Source of the DNA: Flavobacterium psychrophilum
Lineage (GTDB): Bacteria; Bacteroidota; Bacteroidia; Flavobacteriales; Flavobacteriaceae
Reading direction: 5' to 3'
Assembly: GCA_945890865.1 (NCBI GenBank)
Contig: CAMDDB010000001.1
Coordinates: forward strand, 62,001-126,000
Length of the DNA: 64,000 bases
The translations under genes and the position numbers were made by a program. The notes beneath the pieces were generated by a model. That model was given only the letters and a program-made list of their open reading frames with translations, was not told the DNA's origin and searched no databases. Shown in pieces: positions 43,830-54,700 of the stretch. Numbering within the stretch: the first letter of the stretch is position 1; each line of letters starts with the position of its first letter.

Positions 43830-44978
43830 ATGACAAGTTTCTTGGTATTTACAGTTTTAGTTTTAATAGGAATAGCTGTTTGGCAGTTGACTAAAATTTA
43901 TGATTTGACCCAGATTGGCAATCCTTCTGAAAATTCAGAAATTGCTAACGATAAGGATAATAGTGTTAATGGTTATTTAATGTTTGCATTTGTTGGATTC
44001 ATTTATGTATTTACCATATATTCTTTCATTGCATGGGGAGATTTAATTTTGGGTACTCCAGCCTCTGAACATGGAAAAGACGTAGATAGCTTGATGGCTA
44101 TTTCTATGGTATTAATTTTCTTTGTACAGACTTTAACACAGTTTTTATTGCATTATTTTGCCTTTAAATACAGAGGTAAAGAAGGACAAAAAGCGCTTTA
44201 CTTTGCAGATAATAATAAATTAGAAGCCATCTGGACTATTATACCTGTAATTGTATTGGCAGGTTTGATCCTGTATGGTTTATTTACATGGAATAATATC
44301 ATGTTTGTTGATGAAGAGGATAAGCAAGATGCCATCGTAATTGAGTTATATGCTAAACAGTTTGGTTGGGAAGCACGTTATTCTGGAGATGATAAAACGT
44401 TAGGTAAAGCTAATGTTAGATTAATTGAAGGGATTAATACCTTAGGTGTTGATTTATCTGATCCTGCTGCTCAAGATGATAAAGTGGTTACAGAATTGCA
44501 TTTACCTGTTGGAAAAAAAATAATCTTCAAAATGCGTTCTCAAGACGTACTTCACTCCGCTTATATGCCTCATTTTAGAGCACAAATGAACTGCGTGCCT
44601 GGGATGATTACACAGTTTTCATTTACGCCCACAATTACTACCGCCGATATGAGAAATGATGATGGAATTTTGGCTAAAGTGGATAAAATCAACAAAATTA
44701 GAACTAAAAATAGTGCTAAAATTGTTGCAGAAGGTGGAGTTGCATTAGACCCTTATACATTTGATTATTTGTTATTATGTAACAAAATTTGTGGGGCGTC
44801 ACACTACAACATGCAAATGAAAATAGTGGTCGATACTCCTGAAGAATATAAAGCATGGTTAGCTGAAAAACCTACACTAGTGCAACAATGGAAAGAAGCT
44901 AACGCTCCTAAACCAGCTGAACCCATAGGATTACCAGTAGTAGACACTACAAAAGTTATGGCTCAAGTAATTAAATAA
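43830..44978 (+). CDS. coxB: Cytochrome c oxidase subunit II (CuA)
   Basis: A 382-residue subunit II. Three hydrophobic segments are predicted (residues about 1-16, 51-70 and 86-112), then a further one near VIVLAGLILYGLFTW, and the CuA cupredoxin domain with CNKICGASHYNM, the CuA ligand pattern C-x3-C-x3-H-x2-M, and the upstream His of DVLHSAYMPHF. There is no C-terminal CxxCH, so it is aa3, not caa3; ActE or ActA must supply electrons directly. This fits the alternative complex III-aa3 supercomplex known from flavobacteria. Confidence 0.95.
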   Translation: MTSFLVFTVLVLIGIAVWQLTKIYDLTQIGNPSENSEIANDKDNSVNGYLMFAFVGFIYVFTIYSFIAWGDLILGTPASEHGKDVDSLMAISMVLIFFVQTLTQFLLHYFAFKYRGKEGQKALYFADNNKLEAIWTIIPVIVLAGLILYGLFTWNNIMFVDEEDKQDAIVIELYAKQFGWEARYSGDDKTLGKANVRLIEGINTLGVDLSDPAAQDDKVVTELHLPVGKKIIFKMRSQDVLHSAYMPHFRAQMNCVPGMITQFSFTPTITTADMRNDDGILAKVDKINKIRTKNSAKIVAEGGVALDPYTFDYLLLCNKICGASHYNMQMKIVVDTPEEYKAWLAEKPTLVQQWKEANAPKPAEPIGLPVVDTTKVMAQVIK

Positions 44979-45007
44979 GAATTTTTATCTCATATAATAG
45001 AATTAAT

Positions 45008-46774
45008 ATGTCACACGATCACGGTCATCATAAAGACACTTTCATTACTAAATATATTTTTAGTATTGATCACAAAATGATAGCGAAGCAATACCTTATC
45101 TCAGGATTATTAATGGGTATTGTAGGAGTTGTTTTATCTTTATTCTTTCGTATGCAAATTGCATGGCCAGAAGAATCTTTCGGAATTTTCAAAGTTTTCC
45201 TAGGAGATAATTTTGCGCCAGATGGAGTAATGCGTAACGATATTTACTTGGCTTTGGTTACCATTCACGGAACCATCATGGTATTTTTTGTACTTACTGC
45301 AGGTTTGAGCGGTACATTTAGTAACTTATTAATTCCATTACAAATTGGAGCACGAGATATGGCTTCCGGATTCATGAACATGCTGTCTTTCTGGATGTTC
45401 TTTGTTTCTTGTGTCATTATGATTGCCTCTTTGTTTGTAGAATCTGGACCCGCCTCTGCGGGTTGGACAATTTATCCACCGTTGAGTGCATTACCCCAAG
45501 CAATTCCTGGATCAGGCTTAGGAATGACGTTATGGTTGGTTTCGATGGCTATCTTCATTGCCTCTTCACTGATGGGATCTTTGAATTATGTTGTTACGGT
45601 TATCAATTTAAGAACAAAAGGAATGACCATGACAAGATTGCCATTAACAGTATGGGCTTTCTTTGTAACCGCTATCATTGGAATTGTATCTTTCCCTGTA
45701 TTATTTTCTGCTGCCTTATTATTAATTTTCGATAGAAGTTTTGGAACATCATTCTTCTTATCCGATATTTTTATACAAGGTGAAGTGTTACATTACCAAG
45801 GAGGTTCTCCCGTATTATTTGAGCATTTATTCTGGTTCTTAGGTCACCCTGAAGTATATATCGTATTATTACCCGCTTTAGGTATCACTTCCGAAATTAT
45901 AGCAACCAACTCAAGAAAACCAATTTTTGGTTACCGTGCCATGATTGGTTCTATTTTAGCTATTGCATTCTTATCAACTATAGTTTGGGGCCACCACATG
46001 TTTATTTCAGGTATGAATCCTTTCTTAGGGTCAGTATTTACCTTTACAACTTTATTAATTGCCATTCCATCTGCTGTAAAAGCATTTAACTATATTACAA
46101 CATTATGGAGAGGTAACTTACAGTTAAACCCTGCTATGTTATTCTCAATTGGATTAGTATCTACTTTCATTACTGGAGGATTAACAGGTATTATTCTTGG
46201 CGATTCAACATTAGATATTAACATTCACGATACGTATTTTGTAGTAGCCCACTTCCACTTAGTAATGGGTATCTCTGCTTTGTATGGATTTTTTGCAGGT
46301 GTTTACCACTGGTTCCCTAAAATGTTTGGTAGAATGATGAACAAAAACCAAGGTTATGTTCACTTCTGGGTAACGGCTGTTTGTGCCTACGGGGTTTTCT
46401 TCCCAATGCACTTTATTGGAATGGCGGGTTTACCAAGACGTTATTATACCAACACAGCTTTCCCATTATTTGATGAATTGGCCGATGTGAATGTCTTAAT
46501 TACCATCTTTGCAATCGTAGGAGCTGCGTTTCAAATTGTTTTCTTTTGGAACTTCTTTTATAGTATTTTCTATGGTAAGAAAACTACACAAAACCCATGG
46601 AGATCGAATACTTTAGAATGGACTGCTCCAATTGAACATATACACGGAAACTGGCCAGGTGAAATTCCAGAAGTACACAGATGGCCATATGACTACAGCA
46701 AACCGGGCCATGATGAAGATTTTGTTTCTCAAATCACACCCATGAAAAAAGGAGAAGAAGTGTTACACCACTAA
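45008..46774 (+). CDS. ctaD: Cytochrome c oxidase subunit I (heme a, heme a3-CuB)
   Basis: A 588-residue heme-copper oxidase core with twelve transmembrane segments. Ligand motifs are visible: IHGTIMVFFVLT (low-spin heme His), FWFLGHPEVYIVLLPALG (CuB His and the cross-linked Tyr), IVWGHHMFISGM (two CuB His) and DTYFVVAHFHLVMG (heme a3 and heme a His). It reduces O2 to water and pumps protons. The N-terminus MSHDHGHHKDT is histidine-rich. Last gene of the act-cox operon; a terminator follows 20 bases after the stop. Subunits III and IV are at 61.5-63.5 kb. Confidence 0.97.
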   Translation: MSHDHGHHKDTFITKYIFSIDHKMIAKQYLISGLLMGIVGVVLSLFFRMQIAWPEESFGIFKVFLGDNFAPDGVMRNDIYLALVTIHGTIMVFFVLTAGLSGTFSNLLIPLQIGARDMASGFMNMLSFWMFFVSCVIMIASLFVESGPASAGWTIYPPLSALPQAIPGSGLGMTLWLVSMAIFIASSLMGSLNYVVTVINLRTKGMTMTRLPLTVWAFFVTAIIGIVSFPVLFSAALLLIFDRSFGTSFFLSDIFIQGEVLHYQGGSPVLFEHLFWFLGHPEVYIVLLPALGITSEIIATNSRKPIFGYRAMIGSILAIAFLSTIVWGHHMFISGMNPFLGSVFTFTTLLIAIPSAVKAFNYITTLWRGNLQLNPAMLFSIGLVSTFITGGLTGIILGDSTLDINIHDTYFVVAHFHLVMGISALYGFFAGVYHWFPKMFGRMMNKNQGYVHFWVTAVCAYGVFFPMHFIGMAGLPRRYYTNTAFPLFDELADVNVLITIFAIVGAAFQIVFFWNFFYSIFYGKKTTQNPWRSNTLEWTAPIEHIHGNWPGEIPEVHRWPYDYSKPGHDEDFVSQITPMKKGEEVLHH

Positions 46775-46793
46775 GATTTTCCTCATAATATAC

Positions 46794-46820
46794 AAACCTC
46801 TCCCATCCGGAGAGGTTTTT
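46794..46820 (+). terminator. Terminator of the act-cox operon
   Basis: AAACCTCTCC (46794-46803) and GGAGAGGTTT (46809-46818) form a perfect 10-bp stem with a T run. Confidence 0.9.
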
Positions 46821-46835
46821 GTTTTATAAGTTTAC

Positions 46836-46843
46836 TATCTTTG
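46836..46843 (+). promoter_or_regulatory. -7 box of the ruvB promoter
   Basis: TATCTTTG matches TAnnTTTG and ends only 5 bases before the ruvB ATG, so the message should have almost no leader. Confidence 0.6.
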
Positions 46844-46848
46844 TTTTT

Positions 46849-47871
46849 ATGAATGATAATTTGAATCCCAATAAAGAATCCTTTTCTCCACAAGAAATAG
46901 ATATTGAAAAAGCGTTGCGTCCATTAAGTTTTAATGACTTTGCCGGACAAGAGCAGGTTTTGGAAAATCTGATTGTTTTTGTGCAAGCTGCTAATTTGCG
47001 AAATGAAGCCCTTGATCACACACTATTTCATGGACCTCCAGGTTTGGGTAAAACCACATTAGCTAATATTTTAGCCAATGAATTGGGAGTGGGCATTAAA
47101 ATTACTTCAGGACCTGTATTAGACAAGCCAGGTGATTTAGCAGGATTACTCACAAATCTAGAAGAAAGAGATGTCCTGTTTATTGATGAAATCCATCGCT
47201 TAAGCCCTATTGTAGAAGAATATTTGTATTCGGCCATGGAGGATTTCAAAATTGACATCATGATTGAATCGGGTCCCAATGCAAGAACCGTCCAAATCAA
47301 TCTAAATCCGTTTACGTTAGTTGGTGCCACCACACGTTCCGGATTATTAACTGCACCTATGCGTGCGCGTTTTGGAATTCAAAGTCGCTTACAATATTAC
47401 AACACCGAACTCTTAACCACGATCGTTCAGCGAAGTGCTTCTATATTAAAAATGCCCATCACTATGGAAGCCGCTATTGAAATAGCAGGAAGAAGCAGGG
47501 GAACACCACGAATTGCAAATGCATTATTGCGTAGAGTTAGAGATTTTGCCCAAATCAAAGGGAATGGCAAAATTGATATCGAAATTGCAAGATTTGCCTT
47601 ATTAGCATTGCATGTTGATGCCCATGGATTGGATGAAATGGACAATAAAATCCTTTTGACTATCATAGAAAAATTTAAAGGAGGCCCAGTAGGTTTGTCA
47701 ACCTTGGCAACAGCTGTGTCAGAAAGTGGTGAAACTATTGAAGAAGTATACGAACCTTTTTTAATCCAGGAAGGCTTTATCATGCGCACACCAAGAGGAC
47801 GCGAAGTTACCGAAAAAGCATATCAACATTTGGGTAAAATTAAAAACAACCTACAAGGAGGTTTATTTTAG
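46849..47871 (+). CDS. ruvB: Holliday junction DNA helicase RuvB
   Basis: A 340-residue RuvB, the hexameric AAA+ motor that drives branch migration with RuvA. Walker A is [19 protein letters not shown], Walker [20 protein letters not shown], sensor 1 [21 protein letters not shown], and the C-terminal winged helix ends [22 protein letters not shown] chose ATG 46849 ([11 protein letters not shown]); an earlier in-frame TTG lies in the terminator. The partner ruvA is 4.3 kb downstream, not adjacent. queG follows after 1 base. Confidence 0.97.
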   Translation: MNDNLNPNKESFSPQEIDIEKALRPLSFNDFAGQEQVLENLIVFVQAANLRNEALDHTLFHGPPGLGKTTLANILANELGVGIKITSGPVLDKPGDLAGLLTNLEERDVLFIDEIHRLSPIVEEYLYSAMEDFKIDIMIESGPNARTVQINLNPFTLVGATTRSGLLTAPMRARFGIQSRLQYYNTELLTTIVQRSASILKMPITMEAAIEIAGRSRGTPRIANALLRRVRDFAQIKGNGKIDIEIARFALLALHVDAHGLDEMDNKILLTIIEKFKGGPVGLSTLATAVSESGETIEEVYEPFLIQEGFIMRTPRGREVTEKAYQHLGKIKNNLQGGLF

Positions 47872-47872
47872 C

Positions 47873-48802
47873 TTGATAAACAATAAAGAAAAATACACTC
47901 AATTGATCAAAGCCGAATCCAAAAGACTCGGCTTTTTGTCGTGTGGTATTTCCAAAGCTGGGTTTTTGGAAGAAGAAGCGCCGCGTTTAGAAAATTGGTT
48001 GAACCAAAATATGAACGGTCAAATGAGTTACATGGAAAACCATTTTGACAAACGTTTAGATCCAACGTTATTGGTAGATGGGGCAAAAAGTGTCATTTCT
48101 TTGTTATTGAATTATTATCCATCTGAACTTCAAAATCAAGAATCCTATAAAATTTCAAAATATGCATACGGTCAAGACTATCATCATGTCATTAAAGAAA
48201 AATTAAAGGAATTATTATTTTTCATTCAAACCGAAATTGGGGAAGTTTCTGGAAGAGCTTTTGTAGATTCGGCTCCAGTATTGGACAAATCTTGGGCAGC
48301 AAAAAGCGGCTTGGGTTGGATGGGTAAAAATAGCAATTTGATTACCCAAAAAATGGGTTCATTTTATTTTATAGCCGAACTAATAGTGGATTTGGATTTA
48401 GAATATGATACCGCCACAACCGATCATTGTGGATCGTGCACCGCTTGTATAGATGCTTGCCCTACGGAAGCCATAGTAGCGCCTTATGTGGTAGATGGTA
48501 GCAAATGTATTTCGTATTTTACCATTGAATTGAAAGATAATTTGCCACAAGAAATGAAAGGTAAATTTGACGATTGGATGTTTGGTTGCGATGTGTGCCA
48601 AGATGTATGTCCCTGGAATCGATTTTCAAATCCACATACTGAACCCTTGTTACAAGCTAGTCCTGAAATTTTAAAGTATTCCAAATCGGATTGGGACGAA
48701 ATCACTAATGATACTTTTGAACGGGTATTTAAAAATTCAGCGGTACAACGTGCAAAGTTTGAAGGGGTTCTTCGTAATATTAATTTTTTAAAAGAATCCT
48801 AA
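47873..48802 (+). CDS. queG: Epoxyqueuosine reductase
   Basis: A 309-residue QueG, the cobalamin and [4Fe-4S] enzyme that reduces epoxyqueuosine in tRNA to queuosine. It shows the N-terminal cobalamin-binding part ([59 protein letters not shown]) and two ferredoxin clusters, [12 protein letters not shown] and [10 protein letters not shown]. The start is TTG at 47873; no ATG occurs before the conserved region. An AAGGAGG at 47855-47861 lies 11 bases ahead, unusual in this group. Overall length is short compared with E. coli QueG (379), as is common in Bacteroidetes. Confidence 0.93.
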   Translation: MINNKEKYTQLIKAESKRLGFLSCGISKAGFLEEEAPRLENWLNQNMNGQMSYMENHFDKRLDPTLLVDGAKSVISLLLNYYPSELQNQESYKISKYAYGQDYHHVIKEKLKELLFFIQTEIGEVSGRAFVDSAPVLDKSWAAKSGLGWMGKNSNLITQKMGSFYFIAELIVDLDLEYDTATTDHCGSCTACIDACPTEAIVAPYVVDGSKCISYFTIELKDNLPQEMKGKFDDWMFGCDVCQDVCPWNRFSNPHTEPLLQASPEILKYSKSDWDEITNDTFERVFKNSAVQRAKFEGVLRNINFLKES

Positions 48803-48831
48803 AATAATTTCTCATTTTAGGCACATACCCT

Positions 48832-48839
48832 TATATTTG
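48832..48839 (+). promoter_or_regulatory. -7 box of the maeB-ruvA-sprA unit
   Basis: TATATTTG matches TAnnTTTG, 24 bases before the ATG of the malic enzyme. No convincing TTG is at the usual distance. Confidence 0.5.
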
Positions 48840-48863
48840 TAAGTTAGTAAAATACAAAAAACC

Positions 48864-51143
48864 ATGCATAAAGATAGTAAACGTAGAGAAGCCCTATTAT
48901 ATCACGCAAAACCAACCCCTGGAAAAATACAGGTAGTGCCCACTAAAAAATATGCAACCCAAAGAGATTTAGCATTAGCCTATTCACCAGGTGTTGCCGA
49001 GCCTTGTTTAGAAATTGAGAAAGACGTTAACAACGTTTATAAATATACTGCAAAAGGAAATTTAGTAGCTGTAATTTCAAACGGAACAGCTGTATTGGGT
49101 TTAGGAGACATTGGTCCCGAAGCATCAAAACCAGTGATGGAAGGGAAAGGATTACTATTTAAAATTTTTGCCGATATCGATGTTTTCGATATTGAAGTCG
49201 ATACAAAAGATGTCGATAAATTCATAGAGACCGTTAAAAATATAGCTCCAACTTTCGGAGGTATTAATCTTGAGGATATCAAAGCACCAGAGTCTTTCGA
49301 AATTGAGCGACGCTTAGTTGAGGAATTAAATATTCCTGTAATGCATGATGACCAACACGGAACGGCAATCATTTCTTCGGCAGCCTTATTGAATGCAGTT
49401 GAGTTGGCCGGTAAGAAAATGGAAGAAGTTTCTGTGGTAATATCTGGAGCAGGTTCTGCCGCTATTGCTTGTGCTAATTTATACGTTTCTTTTGGAGTGA
49501 AACAAGAAAACGTTGTCATGTTTAATAGTAAAGGGGCGTTGCGAAAAGACGATCCAAAAATATCAGATATGCAACGCGCCTATGCAACAGACAAACAATA
49601 TAATGATTTAGCGCACGCCATGCAAGGTGCCGATGTTTTTGTTGGTTTATCTACAGGTGATATTGTGACTCCGGAGATGCTATTGGCTATGGCCGATAAT
49701 CCAATTGTATTCGCTATGGCCAATCCAATGCCGGAAATTAATTACGATTTAGCCATCGCTACCCGAAAAGACATCATTATGGCTACGGGCCGATCGGATC
49801 ATCCTAACCAAGTAAATAACGTTCTCGGATTTCCATTTATTTTTAGAGGTGCTCTAGACGTTAGAGCCACTAAGATAAATGAAGAAATGAAAAAAGCGGC
49901 TGTAGTTGCCTTGGCTAATTTAGCTAAAGCTTCAGTGCCAGAACAGGTAAATATTGCTTATGGCGAAACCAAATTAACGTTTGGTCGCGATTATATTATT
50001 CCCAAACCTTTTGATCCACGATTAATAGCCGAAGTACCGCCAGCGGTGGCAAAAGCAGCTATGGAGTCTGGAGTAGCTTTGGCACCCATTACCGATTGGG
50101 AGAAATATAAAGACGATTTATTAGAACGGATGGGATCTGATAATAAAATGATCCGATTGTTAACCAACAGAGCTAGAACCAGTCCGAAGCGTATTATTTT
50201 TGCAGAAGCCGATCAAATAGATGTGTTAAAAGCCGCTCAAATTGTTCACGAAGAAGGTATTGGATTCCCTATTTTATTAGGAAATAAAGAAATCATCAAC
50301 GAATTAAAAGAAGAAATAGGATTTGATGTAGATGTTCCTGTTTTTGATCCAAAAACAAAAGAATCTGAAGCCAAACGATTAGAATATGCTACTCATTTCT
50401 GGGAAAGCCGCAAACGCAAAGGGGTTACTTTATTAGATGCTGAAAAGTGGATGCGCGAGCGCAATTATTTTGGACTAATGATGGTTAATACCGGTGAAGC
50501 AGATGCTTTTTTAACGGGACATGCTCGAAGTTATCCCTCTTCAATCAAGCCTGTCATACAATTAATTGACAGAATGCCTGGCGTTTCAAAAATTGCAACT
50601 ACAAATATGATGATGACGGCTAGAGGCCCCGTTTTCTTATCAGATACTGCAATTAACCCAAACCCAACAGCTGAAGAGTTAGCCAAAATTGCCTTAATGA
50701 CGGCTAAAACAGTCCGTATGTTTGGAATGGAGCCCGTAATAGCAATGGTTTCCTATTCCAATTTTGGATCTTCTCAAAATGAAGGACCTAATAAAGTAAG
50801 ACAAGCGGTTAATTATCTCCATGAAAATTTTCCAGAACTAGTGGTAGACGGAGAAATTCAAACCGATTTTGCATTAAACCCGGATATGTTAAAAAGTAAA
50901 TTTCCATTTTCTAAATTGGTAAACAAAAAAGTGAATACACTTATTTTCCCAAATTTAGACGCGGCAAATATTACCTATAAATTATTAAAAGAATTAAATA
51001 AATCGGAATCGATAGGTCCCATAATTCTTGGCTTGGACAAACCGGTTCACGTGTTTCAACTCGGGGCAAGTGTAGAAGAAATGGTTAATATGGCAGCTGT
51101 TGCTGTTGTAGATGCACAAGAAAAGGCCAAGAAAAAACAATAA
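48864..51143 (+). CDS. maeB: NADP-dependent malic enzyme with phosphotransacetylase-like domain
   Basis: A 759-residue MaeB-type enzyme that decarboxylates malate to pyruvate with NADP. The malic domain (1 to about 430) has LALAYSPGVAEPCLEI, LGDIGPEASKPVMEGKGLLFK, MHDDQHGTAI and VVISGAGSAAIACA (nucleotide-binding). The C-terminal part (from about 435, RIIFAEADQIDVLKAAQIV) is a phosphate acetyl/butyryltransferase-like domain, found in this class as a regulatory domain that binds acetyl-CoA. Length is normal. ruvA follows after 10 bases, so maeB, ruvA and sprA are likely co-transcribed. Confidence 0.96.
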   Translation: MHKDSKRREALLYHAKPTPGKIQVVPTKKYATQRDLALAYSPGVAEPCLEIEKDVNNVYKYTAKGNLVAVISNGTAVLGLGDIGPEASKPVMEGKGLLFKIFADIDVFDIEVDTKDVDKFIETVKNIAPTFGGINLEDIKAPESFEIERRLVEELNIPVMHDDQHGTAIISSAALLNAVELAGKKMEEVSVVISGAGSAAIACANLYVSFGVKQENVVMFNSKGALRKDDPKISDMQRAYATDKQYNDLAHAMQGADVFVGLSTGDIVTPEMLLAMADNPIVFAMANPMPEINYDLAIATRKDIIMATGRSDHPNQVNNVLGFPFIFRGALDVRATKINEEMKKAAVVALANLAKASVPEQVNIAYGETKLTFGRDYIIPKPFDPRLIAEVPPAVAKAAMESGVALAPITDWEKYKDDLLERMGSDNKMIRLLTNRARTSPKRIIFAEADQIDVLKAAQIVHEEGIGFPILLGNKEIINELKEEIGFDVDVPVFDPKTKESEAKRLEYATHFWESRKRKGVTLLDAEKWMRERNYFGLMMVNTGEADAFLTGHARSYPSSIKPVIQLIDRMPGVSKIATTNMMMTARGPVFLSDTAINPNPTAEELAKIALMTAKTVRMFGMEPVIAMVSYSNFGSSQNEGPNKVRQAVNYLHENFPELVVDGEIQTDFALNPDMLKSKFPFSKLVNKKVNTLIFPNLDAANITYKLLKELNKSESIGPIILGLDKPVHVFQLGASVEEMVNMAAVAVVDAQEKAKKKQ

Positions 51144-51153
51144 TTTTTAAATT

Positions 51154-51735
51154 ATGATAGCACACATTCAAGGTAGATTAGTTGAAAAAACACCAACGGA
51201 AGTGATTATCGAGTGTAATGGAGTGGGATATCATATTAATATTTCATTACACACCTACTCGCTGCTACCTGATTCGGAAAATTTAAAATTGTTTACGTTT
51301 CTGCAAATAAGAGAAGATGCACACACCTTGTATGGATTTGTTGAAAAACAAGAACGCGAATTATTTAAATTATTACTTTCGGTTTCAGGAGTAGGAGCTA
51401 GTATTGCAAGAACAATGCTGTCTTCCTTAGCCCCTCAACATATCATTCAAGCCATTGCTTCCAATGATATTGGGACCATGCAATCCATGAAAGGTATTGG
51501 AGCCAAAACCGCCCAACGCATTATTTTGGATTTGAAAGAAAAAGTATTAAAAGTATATAATTTAGATGAAGTTTCTATCGTAGAAAGCAATACAAATAAA
51601 GATGAAGCGTTATCTGCTTTAGAAGTTTTAGGCTTTGTGAGAAAATCCGCTGAAAAGGTAATCGATAAAATTATCAGAGACACACCCAATGCTTCAGTTG
51701 AAGATTTAATTAAGCAAGCTTTAAAAAATTTATAA
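51154..51735 (+). CDS. ruvA: Holliday junction DNA-binding protein RuvA
   Basis: A 193-residue RuvA: domain I OB-like (MIAHIQGRLVEKTPTEVIIECNGVGYHI; LREDAHTLYGF-type block), domain II with two helix-hairpin-helix motifs (LLSVSGVGASIARTML and MKGIGAKTAQRIILDLKEK), and the C-terminal domain III (EALSALEVLGFVRKSAEKVI) that touches RuvB. It forms the tetramer that holds the four-way junction. It is separated from ruvB and lies 3 bases before sprA, a conserved flavobacterial neighbourhood. Confidence 0.97.
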   Translation: MIAHIQGRLVEKTPTEVIIECNGVGYHINISLHTYSLLPDSENLKLFTFLQIREDAHTLYGFVEKQERELFKLLLSVSGVGASIARTMLSSLAPQHIIQAIASNDIGTMQSMKGIGAKTAQRIILDLKEKVLKVYNLDEVSIVESNTNKDEALSALEVLGFVRKSAEKVIDKIIRDTPNASVEDLIKQALKNL

Positions 51736-51738
51736 GAC

Positions 51739-54700
51739 TTGAAAAAAATAGGACCAATACTGTTCACTACCTATCATTATTTTGCTTTTATAGTAATGCT
51801 TTTTTCCTATTCGCTACAAGCTCAAGTAGAAGAACAAGTAAAAGATTCTGTAAAAACAGGTATTGATTTTGGAAAAATTGAAATTCCAAATCCGAAAAGT
51901 ATTTTAGATTCTTATACCTATGATCCAGTAACTGATCGATACCTGTATACAAAATCGTTTGACGGATTTAATATAAATTACCCATTGATATTGACTCCCA
52001 AACAATATCAAGAATTAATGTTGCGCGAGCAAATGCGTGCTTATTACCAGGAGAAATCAGCAGCTATTGACGGTAAAAAATCTGGTACTGACGCTGCTAA
52101 GAAGAATTTATTGCCGGTTTATCGTGTTAATTCAAAACTTTTTGAGGGAATTTTTGGGAGTAATACCATTGATATTAAACCTACAGGATCTGTCGAGTTA
52201 GACTTAGGTGTTCGATTTACAAAACAAGACAATCCGTCTTTTTCTCCGCGAAATAGAAAAACAACCAGTTTTGATTTTAATCAGCGAATTAGCTTGGGCC
52301 TTCAAGGAAAAGTAGGGACCCGATTAAAAGTGAGTATCAATTACGATACACAATCTACTTTTGCGTTTCAAAATTTAATAAAATTAGAATTTGATCCCAA
52401 TGTTGCAGGGGGAGAAGATTCTATAATTAAAAAAATAGAAATAGGAAACGTTAGTTTTCCACTTTCCAATTCGTTAGTTCGCGGCGCACAAAGTTTATTT
52501 GGTGTAAAAACCCAATTGCAATTTGGCAAAACCACTTTTACCGGTGTATTTTCTGAACAAAAATCTCAAACCAAATCAGTTACTTCGCAAGGAGGTGGAA
52601 CGATCCAAGATTATGAACTTTTTGCCTTAGATTATGATTCAGACCGCCATTATTTCTTATCACAATACTTCAGAAATAAGTACGATAAAGCCCTAGAAAA
52701 TTATCCATATATTAATTCTCGCGTTCAAATAACGCGCATTGAGGTTTGGATTACGAACAAGCAAAACAGAGTAAGCACTACCGACAATAACTTAAGAAAC
52801 ATCGTGGCACTTCAAGATTTAGGTGAAGCACAACTTTTGGGAATTCTTGATAGCGAAGTTGTTGGAGTTTCAAATCCAGGTTTTTTTAATGTACCTCCCG
52901 ATGCACCCTCAGACAACACGAACAATAAATTTAATCCACTAGGGATTGGAAGTAATTTTTTAAACAGTTCCATTCGTGACGTTTCCACGGCATTAAACGG
53001 GTTTAATATTGCCGGTATGGCCGAAGGAATTGATTTTGCAAAACTTGAGAATGCCCGAAAATTAGCTGCGTCAGAGTTTACCTTTCATCCACAATTAGGG
53101 TATGTTTCGCTTAATCAAAAATTAGCTAATGATGAGGTTTTAGCAGTAGCTTATCAATATACTATAGGTGATCAAGTATTCCAAGTTGGAGAATTTGGTA
53201 CCGATGGAGTAGATGCTACCAATGTTAATACTGCCGGAGTTCCTTCTTCGCAAGCCTTAGTGTTAAAAATGTTGAAAGGGAATTTAGTGGTAGTAGACGA
53301 GCCGGTTTGGGATTTGATGATGAAAAATATTTATCAAATTCCGGGAGGATATCAATTGCAACAAGAAGATTTTAAATTGAATATTTTATATACCGATCCA
53401 TCACCATTGAACTATATTTCGCAATCGGGCTCCGACCCTTTGCCTTCAAATGTAGCCGATACCCCATTATTAAAAGTATTCAAAGTAGATCAATTAAATT
53501 ATACCAATGACCCTCAAGCTGGGGGAGATGGTTTTTTTGATTTTATTCCCGGACTTACCATTGACCCTCAAAAAGGGCGAATTATTTTTTCGACTGTTGA
53601 ACCTTTTGGAAAACACTTGTTTGAAAAGCTGCGCACCAATGGATCTGAAGATTATGATGGTGGGATATACAACAGCAACCAATCAAAATACGTTTTTAGA
53701 AATTTATACAAGTCTACTCAAGCGGGAGCATTACAAGAAAGTGCCAAAAATAAATTTCAATTAAAAGGCCGATTCAAATCGGCCGGTGGCGATGGAATTT
53801 CAATAGGAGCCTTTAATGTTCCTCAAGGTTCTGTTGTAGTTACAGCAGGGGGAAGAACATTAATTGAAGGGGTTGATTATACAGTAAATTACCAATTGGG
53901 AAAAGTTCAAATTATGGATCCTTCCCTTCAAGCTTCTAATACACCTATTGTAGTTTCATTGGAAAATAATTCTGTTTTTGGCCAACAAACAAGACGTTTT
54001 TGGGGGTTCAATGTTGAACATAAATTTAATGATAAATTTTTAGTTGGGGCTACTGTGCTTAATATGACAGAACGCCCTTTTACTACTAAATCAAACTATG
54101 GACAAGAGTCAGTTAACAACACTATTTTTGGGTTCAATACAAACTATTCTACCGAGATTCCTTTCTTAACGCGATGGGTTAATAAATTACCGAATATAGA
54201 TACCGATGTGCCATCCAGCATTTCGTTTAGAGGAGAATTTGCTTATTTGAAACCCGGAAGTTCAAAAGCCGATCAGTTCAATGGAGAAGCCACAACATAT
54301 ATTGATGATTTTGAAGGATCACAATCTACTATCGATATGCGATCGCCTCAATCTTGGACCTTAGCAAGTGTCCCTTTAGAAGGAAATTTTGATGGGGAAC
54401 CTACCGCAAACGAACCCCCTGTTGATGTTTTGAATATTGGATTTAAAAGAGCAAAAATGGCTTGGTATGCCATAGATCCATTGTTTTATACACAGCGACC
54501 AGCGGGTGTATCCGATGATGATTTATCATTCAACAAAACCCGCCGTATTTTTAGTAGAGAATTATACCCAGTAACCGATATTGCTCAAGGGCAATCTACC
54601 ATCATCAATACTTTAGATTTTACCTATTTTCCTAAAGACCGCGGTCCCTATAATTTTAACCCAACCTTAGCTACAACCAATATCTTCTCAGATGCTGATG

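Noticed and set aside
49037..49519. 160-codon minus-strand open frame in maeB
   Set aside because: It lies opposite the conserved malic domain; the frame is open by codon bias of the real gene, and the product is Ser/Ile-rich with no recognisable domain.
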